Assembly (NCBI GenBank): GCA_038496445.1
Contig: JALMLS010000235.1
Location: 1-48,478 of the forward strand
From: Trichosphaerium sp. ATCC 40318
Lineage: Eukaryota > Discosea > Flabellinia > Trichosidae
Direction of reading: 5' to 3'
DNA length: 48,478 nt
Part shown: piece by piece, positions 1 through 10,397 of the stretch
How the letters are laid out: every line of letters begins with the position of its first letter
Numbering within the stretch: position 1 is the stretch's first letter
Notes under the pieces: generated by a model
Told to the model about the DNA's origin: nothing
The model's database searches: none
The model's input: the letters and a program-made list of their open reading frames with translations, nothing else
Made by a program: the position numbers and the translations under genes

Positions 1-464
1 ATTTACCAGAGTCTTGTGTAGCGGTGTAATTAGCATGGGAGGATTGTGGTCCAGCTGCGTTGTTTACTTGACGGTAACCACCAGCAGTGTTTCCAGACTT
101 CTGATGAGGGAGATCAGTAAAAAGTCCACAAATGGCAAGTAAAACGCGCGTACTTGGTATTTACCAGAGTCTTGAGTTGCAGTGTAATTAGCGTGGGAGG
201 ATTGAGGTCCAGCGGCTTTGTTTACTTGACGGTAACCGCCAGCGTTGCTACCAGACTTCTGGTACTTACCAGAGTCTTGTGTGGCAACGTAGTTAACGTG
301 TGATGACTGTGGGCCAGCAGCTTTGTTTACTGAGCGGTATCCACCAGCGTTGTTTCCAGACCTTTGGTATTTGCCTGAATCTTGTGTAGCGACGTAGTTC
401 ACATGGGATGATTGTGGTCCAGCTGCGCTACCGACTCTACGGAAACCGCCTGAGGTACCGGCGC
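1..464 (-). repeat. 105-bp in-frame tandem repeat
   Basis: Coding repeat array within the gene above. Unit boundaries are easiest to follow at the AAGPQSSH core. Copies differ at few positions (S/N, Q/S, K/N), so the array is recent or is kept uniform by recombination. Confidence 0.8.
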
Positions 465-646
465 CTAAAACAAGCGTTAATAATCACCAGCTATCATACC
501 GCGTGTAAACACTGCGCTTTACGCTTGCAAATGATTTTCGGTTGCGCAAAAAACTTGATCAAAAGCGTACCAAGCATTTTGCCTGGATCAGCTGTAGCAG
601 AGTGTTTAGATGTGGAAGAACCTGGTCCTTTGAATACTGGTCTCAT
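1..646 (-). CDS. Tandem 35-residue repeat protein, partial at the left edge
   Basis: The function is not recognised. The start codon lies at 646-644. Exon 1 is 646-571, intron 570-465, exon 2 464-154, intron 153-101, and exon 3 runs from 100 off the edge. After a Ser/Thr-rich leader the protein is a tandem repeat of about 35 residues (about 105 bp). Each unit carries the cores ATQDSGKYQ, AGGYR.VN and AAGPQSSH; one degenerate and three good copies are visible. The second intron falls inside a repeat unit and keeps the frame (KYQ then KSG). The Gly/Ser/Gln/Tyr-rich composition, with no membrane segment or cysteines, suggests an extended structural or surface/matrix protein. That is inference only. 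The C-terminus lies outside the window. Confidence 0.75.
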
Positions 647-659
647 GTTGCTTGTTTAA

Positions 660-897
660 TGTGTAGTGGGTGTAAAGAAAAATACTTAGCTGAAAAAAAT
701 TGGCCCAAAACGGCATTAAGCCACTTAAAAATTATCACTGTGCTAGTAAATTCCACATCTGACAGTTGTACTGTGCAACTTGTTTTATGAGTATATCTGT
801 TATTGATAAGCTATCGGAAATATTACAGTCAATTTGAGAAACTCGACATTTTTTCGTAAAAACATAATTTTTTAATGGAGTGACCTCACAATCTGTA
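660..897. other. Intergenic, likely shared promoter region
   Basis: About 240 bp between two divergent genes (repeat protein leftwards, deaminase rightwards). AT-rich; no convincing exon or named motif is seen. Confidence 0.5.
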
Positions 898-1558
898 ATG
901 TCGGCGCGGGTGTTGCGGTTTTGTAATCTAGCGGTATCTATAGCCGAAAAGTCGTCTATGGACTTTAAACACGGTGCTGTTTGTGTAAAGGGTACTATTT
1001 CGCCAAAATTTAACGTTTAACAGCGTAAGGTAATAAAATACGCGCCGTTGGCTGGAATAAACCAAGGACATGCGTTCAGTCTGTAACTGTGCCATCTTTG
1101 CACGCTGAGATAGACTGCCTCAAGAACAAGTCAGTAGAAACGATTGCAGGTAAACCCACAAATTCAAGCTTCAAATAAATGTTAGTTTGACACTTTGTAG
1201 GCTCTGAGCTATTTATTGCGCGTGTGTCTTCCACTGGTTTAGGCGTACGGTAAATACGACGCTTACAAATTACAAACTTCTATGTAGAACTCAAAACCGT
1301 GCCGTCATTGCTTAGAGACGATAAAGTAAGTTTACCAAGCCATAAGTTTACAACTGCTAATCTCAAAACAGGACGTTCCAGATAAAGAGGGTTGTATACT
1401 CTACAAGAGATGGCTGGGTGAGCGAACTGGTGCGTGACATACAAGCCTACGACAAGGAGGAGTACATATCACACCTTCAAGAAATAAACGGCACAGGAAC
1501 TCCAAGCAGCAAGCCTGTTATTCAAGTGGCCGTGCCACGCTTTAGATACCGACAATAA
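898..1558 (+). CDS. Cytidine deaminase-like zinc enzyme (HAE / PCxxC), 151 aa
   Basis: Probable zinc-dependent deaminase of the cytidine/deoxycytidylate deaminase fold; nucleoside or nucleic acid substrate unknown. Five exons: 898-1014, 1080-1149, 1201-1244, 1288-1325 and 1372-1558, 456 nt in frame. The N-terminus has helix 1 followed by a strand reading HGAVCVKG. Exon 2 holds the zinc/proton-shuttle motif HAE (SLHAEIDCL) and exon 4 the second zinc motif PCRHC followed by LETIK, then KRVVYSTRDGW. These elements in this order define the fold. Read without splicing, the 1015-1079 intron mimics a nonsense codon plus a frameshift, so the gene is easily miscalled a pseudogene. AATAAA follows at about 1583. 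Confidence 0.8.
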
Positions 1559-1710
1559 AAGAATCCGTGTTTAACATTTGTAAATAAAAACCCTCATTGT
1601 TCAATCTTCGTTTTGAAGCTTTATTTTGTACTAGGGCACCTTTGCGGTATAAACCATAACTTGTCGGTTAACTACAAAACAGGTTTGGGTTGAATTCACC
1701 ATGACAACTG

Positions 1711-2352
1711 TCACGCTTGGCCGTATTTTTTGTTTGGGTTTGTGGCAGTTGTCTCCACTATCCATCCTTTATTTATCAGTGCAACTGCAATTTTTGCAAT
1801 GTTCTTTGAGTCATCAAGGCCTGAATGATGTTGTCCTGTCAGTGGGATTTTCAATTTTCTGAGCATCTTTGCCATTGTGTTTCTTGAGACTACCTTATAC
1901 GGTAAGTTACCAGTCTTTTTGTCTATTATTGCAGTGAAAGGCCTCTTCAAATTGACCCATGATCTCAAGTAGACAGGTGGAAGAGGAAGGTTTCGTCTTG
2001 ATATCTCTGACGGGACCGCAGTACCTAAATCCCAATCGCCACATGTGACTGCAGCTAATTTGGTAGCGTCTAGGTTTTTTGAGTCTATCCAAGCGTAAAA
2101 CTCTTTCAACACAACCGTCAGAGGTTCTGCAGCGTCAACAGTCGCTTGTGGTATCTTGGTAACTTCTTTACATTTAGATGACAGCTGTTTATGAAAAATA
2201 GGCCTAACGTAGCGTCGAAACGTATCAAGAACCTCTCCAGTCGCTATATTAACAATAACACAAGGAAACTCTATAATCTCCCACGTTTTGGAGTCAGGTA
2301 CGTCTCCAGTCGCTTCAAAATCCATTACGAGTAAGTGTGAGTACTGTTGCAT
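1711..2352 (-). CDS. ERI1-like DEDDh 3'-5' exoribonuclease, 213 aa
   Basis: Member of the ERI1/3'hExo exonuclease family, which trims small RNA or histone/rRNA 3' ends. All acidic and His positions are visible: DFEAT near residue 11 (two metal ligands), CGDWDL near residue 105, and HHSGLDDSKN near residue 175 (general-base His and last Asp). The length equals the bare nuclease domain; no SAP domain is seen, so targeting may differ from animal ERI1. It is one uninterrupted exon among intron-rich neighbours. The gene converges on the deaminase, with a reverse-strand AATAAA near 1622. Confidence 0.88.
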   Translation of the reverse strand: MQQYSHLLVMDFEATGDVPDSKTWEIIEFPCVIVNIATGEVLDTFRRYVRPIFHKQLSSKCKEVTKIPQATVDAAEPLTVVLKEFYAWIDSKNLDATKLAAVTCGDWDLGTAVPSEISRRNLPLPPVYLRSWVNLKRPFTAIIDKKTGNLPYKVVSRNTMAKMLRKLKIPLTGQHHSGLDDSKNIAKIAVALINKGWIVETTATNPNKKYGQA

Positions 2353-2637
2353 GTTTCCAGTGTTAGTAGTATGGTGGTAGTGTATTCAGTCACTTTTGGT
2401 TCAGTGATATTTCGGAATAATTATCTCTCCTCTTTGCGTATGTCACCACTGAAGCCGTTACACGTCATTCTTTTTTTTTTTTTTTTCTGCTGCTCAAAAG
2501 CCGTTAACCAACATGTCACGTTGTTTTGTATTAAAGAGGCCGATCAAAAGGACGTATTAATGAGCGTACAATAGAGGTTTTTATCAACCGAACCTATTTT
2601 AGCACCTACAAACACATTGCAGTATTTATATAAACGT
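2353..2637. other. Intergenic with a poly-T run
   Basis: AT-rich upstream region of the ERI1-like gene, with a long T tract near 2470-2486. No gene seen. Confidence 0.5.
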
Positions 2638-2949
2638 TTAGCCATTTATCAAACTGTTCCTATCAGCCTCTGGTTGTTGCTCTATAGTTATCACAGACCT
2701 TGGAGTCTTGCAGTTTCGGCCGGAAATCTGCACAAAGTTTATGTACCCAAACAACAAATACAGGAGCCATGTGCAGACCACGCCTTCTTGCCATAAAATA
2801 ATCAAAAATGTCACGTGAATTTTTCTGGCCGTTTTAGTTTCCCCCAAACAATAGAAACTGGAAGCCAAAACAAGGGTCAAACGCTCCAGAGGCCCTCTCC
2901 CAACGTCCATAAAACGGTTGGTAAATTCAACGTGATAATAAAACTGCAT
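2638..2949 (-). CDS. Possible small membrane protein, 103 aa
   Basis: Uninterrupted frame, not recognised. It has an amphipathic N-terminal third, a hydrophobic stretch of about 27 residues near 50-77 (VTFLIILW ... LLYLLFGYINFV) and a polar tail. A second Met after 13 residues is an alternative start. A CACGTG lies inside the frame at 2812. The frame could be chance; no homology or splice evidence supports it. Confidence 0.3.
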   Translation of the reverse strand: MQFYYHVEFTNRFMDVGRGPLERLTLVLASSFYCLGETKTARKIHVTFLIILWQEGVVCTWLLYLLFGYINFVQISGRNCKTPRSVITIEQQPEADRNSLING

Positions 2950-3225
2950 TGGATGTATACGATAATATTCAAAGAGCTAAACAAAAAATCAAAGCTTGGT
3001 TTTATCGGGCGCGTGCTTTGACACAAAACATAAGCAAAATCACATTATTACTACCTTTTTTTATGATATTCTTATGAAGCGTTATTATCAATACGATTGC
3101 AATGCAAGGTTTACGTTGTCTTTAAGTTTATCGTTTTTTTGCGCCCATGAAACTTCATAGTACTTTAGTGCACAATCCGCTTCCTTTCAAGGGCTGCTTT
3201 TTAAACTTTTTAGACACCACACAAA

Positions 3226-6200
3226 ATGGCAGCATCTCTGGTGGTGATAATAACCACTTTATCTATATTATCCTGCTCGCTATGCGCTACACTTTATGTC
3301 AATCCACAAAGTATGTAGAGGTTCATTTTCTCTTTTTAACCACCCGTAGCCGGTGTCGACGCTGGGGACTGTAGTAACGTTCAAAATCCTTGTAAAAGTT
3401 TGCGCTATTCGCTATTAACGCAAGCTACTCACGGGAGTACCATCCAACTTGCGTCTGGTGTATACAAAGGTTCGCAAAATGCCGTTCCACTTTGTTTTAA
3501 AAACAGAATCTAGGCATTGAAAATACTCGTCTTGAGTTAAAGAATATGACGCTTGGCGGCATTGTAATACAAGGTGCGATGGAGCGCTAGCCGAAATTTA
3601 GTTTATACGCTTTTTTATTATCATAACGTCGAGTTTTGTCCCATTAAAAAATTCTTAGGAGACACAAATGGAGAAACTATTTTCGACGGTGAAAGTATCA
3701 ATTTCTTTATGCACTTGGACACGTGCGAGAGTGGAAGCTATTTCCGAACTAAAGTGTTCACACCTATTATCGCATTCTCTCACGTTACCTTTCGCAACTT
3801 TACAATTTCTGAAACTACTGGCGTGGACAGAAGTATTGTATGTTTCGCCGACAACGAAATCTTTTTTTTTTTTGTCAATTTGACAAAAGTTTTTTTTTAT
3901 CACGTGATAAAACACCTTGCGTCTAAAACGCTAGACAAAAAACGTGATTAAAAAAGATCTACTTTTTAAATTTACCTAATCTTCGCGTAGTATCGTGTAA
4001 GTAAAGAGAAATCAGCAGTGGTGTTTCCTGGAGGCTCAGTAATATTCGCAAGAGAAGGATGTAATATTGCTTTAACGTACTATTTTTTTTTGCTCAAAAA
4101 ATCGAAAAATTTTATTTGGTTGTTAAAATTGTGGTCTTGTGATTCTTTTTAACTTTGAATTTAGGGACTGTACTGTTGAAGATAGCGATGTAAAGGAGTT
4201 TGTAGGGATAAATACAGTTCGTGGTATTTTATACTTTGTAGAATCCATGGTGGAGATGACAAGGTACTTCCTTTTGTCCATTTGATTTTCAAACTTCCAA
4301 CAACATATTACTTTATTAAGTAACGTTGTGGGACTTTGTCCACAAATTTTGTTTTGAGTTCTTGAACTCTAGACGGCCGTTTTTTGGGAATGTCGTCATC
4401 GCTAGTAGAATTCATAATTTTTATTAACTTTTTATCTCTAGAGTGACTGTTAGAAGGTGCAGAGCAGTAGTGAGTTCGGGAAAAGGAGAAGGAGCGCTCT
4501 TTTTACAGTATGCTAATGCAAAAGTTACAAATTGTACTTTTGAAGAAAATGAGGCTACCAACCTAGGTTAATGCTCTACTGACCTTTGATGTATTCTAAG
4601 TTATTTTGTGTAGGTAATATTCGGTGTATAGACTATGTACATCTTGAGTTATCGAAATCAAGGTTCTTAAATAACTTTTTTAAGAGAGGTGCAGGCGTGG
4701 GTACGAGAAAAATACTTTTCAATAAGGTTTCACGTGAACAACTTTTCCCTCATTGTTTTTCTTAGCCTTCGCGTTTCTTGAACCAAATACTTCTGTTATC
4801 AATATTGATTCAAACGAGTTTATTGATAATGAAGCAAGTATCAAAGGTGGAGGTACGTAGAAAAAAATTACCAGCGAAAAGAAAGCAAAAAAAGTACTAA
4901 GTTTCTTTTAGCATTGTATGGAAGGCACACCGATTATATCACCGTCAAGATTACTAACAACATATTCATGTAAGCCTTAAACCTCTATAGCGGTGTGGTG
5001 TTAATCCTCGACTGACTCTTCTAGAAATAACAAGGCACCTTTGGGTGGAGCAATTTCATTCCAAGATGAAGTTACTAGAGCTGAAATAGAAGGTTGTGAA
5101 TTCTATGGAAACACTGCTTCGAACGGTGGCGCATTCTCCTCAGAACAAATAGACATTGTAGTAGAATTTAAAGATTGCATTTTTAATGGAAACTCGGCAT
5201 CTGTTCACGGAGGAGCCATCTTTAATTTGCACGCAGAAGTTGATGAACTCCCAGATAAAACGCTCAATATACTTGACTCAACATTCGCCAACAACACTGC
5301 TCAAGCTGGTGGCGCTATCTATGCAATAACAGGAAACGTCAGTGGTTGTAGTTTTGAAGGCAATAATGAGCTAGGTAAGCAAAAGAAAAAAAAACTCACA
5401 ATGACGATTTTGATTTTAACTCTATTTTAAGCTATTTTCGCACGTGATGATATTTATGTTTCTAACTCACAATTCGCCGATTCATTACCCTACGATATTG
5501 AGGGTATAATCCATGATGAGTCAGGTAAGACCACGTGATCAAGCAAGCGTTTAAAGACTCATGTTTTATAATAGGTAATGATATCCAAAGCATAAAAGTC
5601 AGCGAAGGAGATTGGCTTGTCGACAAAACAATGACTGTAGCAAACTTAAACATTGAAGGCGCAAGTGTTACGCTAGTTGAAGGGGCTCAGATCTTGGTTG
5701 AAAAGAAACTAACACTTGAGGGCACTACGATGCTTGGAACTTATCAACAAGATGATTCATCAAAAAGAGATGATGACGCTCTACCTTCCATTGTTCTCAC
5801 CAAGAATAGTACTGTAGCCGAAATAAGTCTTGGTACAGTGTTGCTTACAAACATTCTTCTCGAAAATCGAGGTACGAATTTTTTTTTTTTCTGTCACGTG
5901 ATACACTTCAAAGAAATACTTTGAATATTGAGTTTGTGCTTAGGTACTTTGTCAATAACAAGTCACTCAAACTTGGTGTTTGAGCCAAAGAATACGACGA
6001 TTGTCAATAAGGGTGGTTCAATCTTAAACGTTGGGAAAAATATTATTCTATTGGGTGAACATTCAACCATTCGTATGGAACCGAACTCATCTTTTGATGC
6101 TCTGGTACGTTTTTAAATATAACCATACATTATATCCTAATTGTGGAATGTAAAGGGATCAATGGTGGTATCTCTGAGCCTCGAATTCGAAAAAGAAAGC

Positions 6201-7856
6201 GAGTTCTTATTCAGAATTGGAGAAAATATAGAGTTCAACAAAGCACCCAAACTTGGTACCTCTTACCAACCCTGTACTATATTTATTCTTTTAACATCCT
6301 ATTAAGGTGGTATTTTTAAACTAACAACATCTACAAACCTACCTACACCAAAAATTGAAGATGAGTTCCGTGTTTTCACTTTCTCTGGGAACGAATCAAG
6401 ACCTGATACAACATTTGATGCTATTGAAGCTACTTTTGAAGCCACAACAAGATTTGATGATGATGGTATGGTATTGGTGGTAATTGAAAAAGTAAGGACA
6501 CTCAAAGAACGTTATTGGGACGACATAGCTACTGTTATCATGATAGCTTTGGCTGCTTTTGGTGTCATTGTAGTTTTCGGATTCGAAATATTTGTATTTG
6601 CTTATTGGTATGACAACTTTGGTCTTCTTTCATTTATTGTTTACTCTTTCCCTAGGAGCGCTGCTATAGTACATGCATCCACAAAACAATTCCTAATAGT
6701 TATTCTTAACGGGTGTCTATTGTCATACATTGGCGTTGTAGTATGGTAAGCACAAAGAAAAGAGCTAAGTTCAAGTTTCTGACTTTTTTTAGGGCTGCTC
6801 CAGAAAGTGATCTCATTTGTGAGTTACGTGTATGGGCTCCTCTTGTTGGATTTGTATTCGTATTCTCGTACGTCTAACAGAAAAATCTCACCATGGTTTT
6901 ACTTGACATATTCCTTTTTAGGCCTCTTGTATCAAAGACATATCGTATTCATAAAATCTTTAACAAAATCAATCTTCAAGTATACGTCATCTCACTAAAA
7001 ATGCTTATAAAGATAATGCTTGCCATTGTATTTGGACAGATTGTACGTAGATAATGGCCCCTTACATATCGATCAAGCATTTACTAACTTTATTCGAAGG
7101 CTTTGCTTATTGTGTGGTCCGCAACATCACCAAACCGTCATGCAATTGTAACAGCGAAAAATAATGATGATTACCAGGAAAACGCATGTGCAAGCAAGAA
7201 CGGAACAATTTTCCTTGTGCTATTTATAATCTACGATGTACGCTTTGGTTTTGAATTATCACGTGATTAATGATATTTTCTTATAGGGTTGTATTCTAAT
7301 TGCAGGTGCATACCTTGCTTTTTGCGTTAGACAAGTACCTACTATGTATAACGAGTCGAAATGGATTGGATTAACTATTTATAATTTACTCGTTTGGGCA
7401 ATCCTCGTTCTTGTTCTTGGTTTTTCCATTAATAACAATGGCGATAATCACACGGTGAGTTGAGTAAATCATATGCGCGTGTACTGAGTTATTATTTAGG
7501 TCAGCATAGTTGTGTCCATCTGCATTTGGGTCAACACGACAGGTAAGAACGAAAACCAATTGGTTTTCCTACTTTTTACTTACTTTTGTTGTCTAGTTAC
7601 AATAGCAGTGTTATTCGTACCTAAAGTATGGTCAGTAGTGATGCACCCTGAGGATATGGATAGACAGTTTGGAACTTATGGATCGAGTAAGAGTAAGAGC
7701 ACAAAGGTTGATGAGATTTGCGCAAAGAATTCAATGCTTGAAAAGAAAGTTAAAGAGTTACAAAAAAAGCTTGATAGCTACAACAGCAAGATAGAAATGA
7801 CAACGCTCATAACTAATACAAACGATGATAAATCGCTTGCGGTGGCAGAGTTGTAA
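3226..7856 (+). CDS. Class C GPCR with parallel beta-helix ectodomain
   Basis: Very large receptor-like gene, about 20 exons. Exon 1 (3226-3310) encodes a signal peptide (SLVVIITTLSILSCSLCATL). Next comes a motif typical of right-handed beta-helix proteins (GDCSNVQNPCKSLRYSLL), then many exons with chlamydial Pmp-type repeats: GGAI/GGAF alternating with FxxN (F.NNTA, FYGNTA, FNGNSA). From about 6340 a FTFSGNESRP juxtamembrane motif leads into seven hydrophobic helices. Class C hallmarks are CELRVWAPLVGF, then SKTYRIHKIF after TM3, FCVRQVPTMYNESKW at TM6, and LFVPKVWSVVMHPE after TM7. A coiled-coil tail follows (AKNSMLEKKVKELQKKL). No Venus-flytrap domain is seen. Introns are mostly phase 1, many with GTACG donors. 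The exon 4/5 junction near 3837-3990 is the least certain. Stop TAA 7854-7856. Confidence 0.85.
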
Positions 7857-8084
7857 TTCTAATCCGCTCAACAACCAAAAAAACCCAAAAATGAATGTAG
7901 GATAGATAATCGTATTATAAAATGAAATCTCGACAGTTGTGTCTTTGCTTTTTCGTGTGGTAAATTAGTTCTAGACTGACTATCTAAGTCAAACAGTTGA
8001 AGGTTTGAAGGGACGCCATCCTTTTTGTAAATCCTTTGGGAACACGTGACAAGTGTCAGTTTGTAAAAGTCTAATGCGCAATTA

Positions 8085-8180
8085 AACACTCTTTCTTACA
8101 CTATGTTTTTTTGAAGTTCACTACACATGACTGGAGCATGCGTTCTAGAATTGTTACCTGACTGATTATTCGATTCTGGT
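8085..8180. repeat. Diverged direct repeat, copy 1
   Basis: Shares AACACTCTT.CTTA and a 25-base block around GCATGCGTTCTAGAAT with copy 2 near 8670-8765. Precedes the SAM-like gene. Confidence 0.4.
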
Positions 8181-8251
8181 AAATTTGGGACACGTGCTCG
8201 GCGCGAAAAACAGTGAATTTTTAAAAAATAGCCAAACAACGCTTCTACACT

Positions 8252-8581
8252 ATGGACAGGCACTGGACGTGCAATGAAGTGAGTCATTGGTTATCTGTAA
8301 ACGGATTGGAGCAATGTATTACAACGCTGAGGTTAGTTTCGTTAGGTTGATGTGAGTTATACGATATCAAATAAAGAAAGACAGAAAATTAGACAACAAT
8401 TAACTGGAAGGCGTGGCAGTGTCAAAGATGATTTACCTATTGTTGGTTAGTGTATTCTCTTGTACAGTTTGACTAAGTGTTAGATACATCACTGCATTGT
8501 AGCGAGTACAAGAGGGACATGAAGTATATCAAAGCTTGCCTTACACGTCCGAAGATTGGGGAGTTTCTCGAGAAGTGGTAG
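8252..8581 (+). CDS. Small SAM-like protein, 76 aa, three exons
   Basis: Exons 8252-8331, 8393-8445 and 8484-8581 join in frame. The N-terminus (WTCNEVSHWLSVNGLEQC) matches the opening helices of a SAM domain (W..eeV..WL...GL..y), but the rest diverges into a short basic linker and a Lys-rich C-terminus ending EFLEKW. At 76 residues it is slightly longer than one SAM domain, so it may be a stand-alone SAM-type oligomerisation or adaptor module. It is not in the supplied open-frame list because every exon is short. Flanked on both sides by the diverged repeat. Confidence 0.55.
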
Positions 8582-8669
8582 AATTAAAAGATTGCAATAT
8601 CATTTGATACCAAAATCGTTTGTAGATTGTGGCTGCTCTACGTTTCCGCTTTAAAAACATCATGCACAA

Positions 8670-8765
8670 ATAACACTCTTCCTTATAATTTACTCTGTAT
8701 TTTTGTTGGCTAGACGTTACTAGAGCATTCGCTCTAGAATATTGTACCAGATTAATAGGGTTCAA
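8670..8765. repeat. Diverged direct repeat, copy 2
   Basis: Matches 8085-8180 with GCATTCGCTCTAGAAT in place of GCATGCGTTCTAGAAT, and the same upstream AACACTCTTCCTTA. Role unknown. Confidence 0.4.
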
Positions 8766-8868
8766 CATTCATACCAAGTATTAAAAGTCACGAACATCCA
8801 CGTGCCAATTTGAAACAACAAATTTCTTGCTCGAGGTTTTTTGTAACAACAACACTATGGTTGTTGAG

Positions 8869-9115
8869 GGTCTCCAAGGATTTCGGAATATTTGAAATTG
8901 TGACGCTTGTAATAGATATCTCGCCAGCTGTCATACAGATTTCAGGCAGATAAAACTGAAATTAACTTTCGCATACCAAACTTAGTACATTATTAGATCA
9001 CTCTTACAATGGTACAACCGTGTATGTGCTAGCTAACGCACCATCATTTCCAATATTCCAGAAACTGCCAGAAGTAGCCCCTAGAAGAGTCTCAGCGCTC
9101 TATGGGTTAATTTGA
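8869..9115 (+). pseudogene. CRAL-TRIO (Sec14)-like gene end or remnant
   Basis: Two exons join in frame: 8869-8945 and 8997-9115. They encode strand-like DFGIFEIVTLVIDISPAVIQ then SYNGTTVYVLANAPSFPIF ... PRR, ending at TGA. The spacing and the VYV.NAPSF core resemble the lipid-binding CRAL-TRIO fold (yP....vyviNaPs.f). Joining them needs a GC-AG intron (donor GCAGAT at 8946). No N-terminal half or start codon is found upstream, so this is either a truncated relic or a gene with an unresolved 5' end. Confidence 0.4.
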
Positions 9116-9173
9116 AAAAAGAATAAAATTCACACGTGTTTGGTGGCTTAAGTGATTAAAAATCAGAACACTG

Positions 9174-9421
9174 ATGATACTTCCTGAACAACACTACGTT
9201 AGCAACCTTGGACGAAAACATAGGAGAGTGATTGGCGCAGTGTTGTGTATTATTGTAATAGTAGTTACAGGTCCGTTTGTTGATTTTGAACGTCATAAAA
9301 AAAAAACTAAATAAGATTCACATCCAAACTAGCGATCCTATTGCTGTTTGCCATGTCATACGATCATTCATCCCATGTAACAAGTGAATCAGAGCATAGT
9401 AAAAGCATATTGCTGGAGTAG
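9174..9421 (+). CDS. Tiny single-pass membrane protein, about 61 aa
   Basis: Exons 9174-9270 and 9333-9421 join in frame (phase 1, GTCCGT donor). A polar N-terminus (MILPEQHYVSNLGRKHRR) is followed by one hydrophobic helix (VIGAVLCIIVIVVTAILLLF) and a Ser/His-rich tail ending in TAG. Positive residues before the helix suggest a cytosolic N-terminus. No family recognised. The intron lies inside the helix and restores it, which favours a real gene. Confidence 0.5.
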
Positions 9422-9426
9422 TTCTC

Positions 9427-9662
9427 ATGAACGCCGCGCCGCGGTTATGGCTAGGTATGTATCAAACATTTCTTTGGAACGCTTCTAAGCTTTTATTCTA
9501 TTTGAATCTCATACTGTAATAGGAAGCCTAGTTCCGGTTCATAAGTGGCACGTGATCCCAATATGTAATAAAAAGACTCCTTTTGTAGATAAAGCAGACC
9601 CGAAAAGGGTTTTTGTAGCTATCATGAACATATTGCGACTTTGGTCTGCTATTTTCACATAG
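9427..9662 (+). CDS. Possible tiny protein, about 54 aa
   Basis: Exons 9427-9454 and 9523-9662 join at phase 1 into an open frame (MNAAPRLWLG then SLVPVHKWHV, ending with an amphipathic helix ILRLWSAIF). It starts six bases after the stop of the preceding tiny gene. It could be a second reading frame on the same transcript. A CACGTG at 9549 is inside the frame. Function unknown; it may be chance. Confidence 0.3.
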
Positions 9663-9852
9663 TACACTTATGGTACGCCACCAATGTCTAGAACCTCCTA
9701 GAGTGCTCAAGGGTACATGTAATAGTAGTTGTTAACGGTGAGTATACATAGTCCATACTGTTACTACTACTTACAATTGTAAGCGAGTGTTGATTTATTG
9801 TGTTCATAATTACATCCCTGTTAACCTTGTCATTTTCTTTTTTATCTTCACC
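9663..9852. other. Intergenic
   Basis: AT-rich, convergent 3' ends; no feature seen. Confidence 0.4.
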
Positions 9853-10276
9853 TTAAAAGTCGTATATTATTTTCACGTCAAGATCATCTAACACCCAAAA
9901 CACCCTCTCGTTTCGCCAACGTTCATTTATCTCTCTTATTTTTTCTTCCATTCTCTCTTGTCTTTTTTCAACATAAGGCATCCAACATAACACATAGAAT
10001 ATAATAGGAACAATGAGAATACATAAAATAAACATTACTATACACCATATCAGGGAGCTTCCACAACAAGATGTTATTTCTCGATACTTCTTATTCAAGT
10101 CCTCAATAGAATCAGAGTAATCAATTGGATCAATATCATCGCGATCTTCAAGCTCCTCAGGCATATGCACATCCCAGAAAAAATCTCCGATATTCATATG
10201 TTGATAAACAAGTAATTGTTTGGGATGCATGTATGCATCAGGGTAAGCTTCTTTTAGCGCCTTGGTGCTAAGTTAG
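9853..10276 (-). CDS. Membrane protein with acidic N-terminus and helical tail
   Basis: An open frame of 125 residues starts at Met 10230. In the same frame it extends upstream to a plausible acceptor near 10276 (adds TKALKEAYPDAY), so an upstream exon is likely and the true start is unknown. The sequence has an acidic segment (ELEDRDDIDPIDYSDSIEDL), a CC pair, a hydrophobic helix of about 27 residues (SLIWCIVMFILCILIVPIIF), and a charged coiled-coil-like tail (RQERMEEKIREINERW). No family recognised. Confidence 0.5.
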
Positions 10277-10397
10277 AACATTGTATCTTTTTAAATAATT
10301 GCACAAACTAGAATAAAAATCACGTGACCAAAAACTATTTGGGAAGAACGTCGAAATAAAAATAAAAAAAATAAAAAAGAGAAGTCTAGAGGTCTAA

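Noticed and set aside
1015-1092. In-frame TAA and a frameshift suggesting that the deaminase is a pseudogene
   Set aside because: Treating 1015-1079 as an intron (GTTTAA to TTCAG) removes both and joins FN to SVTVPSLHAE in frame.
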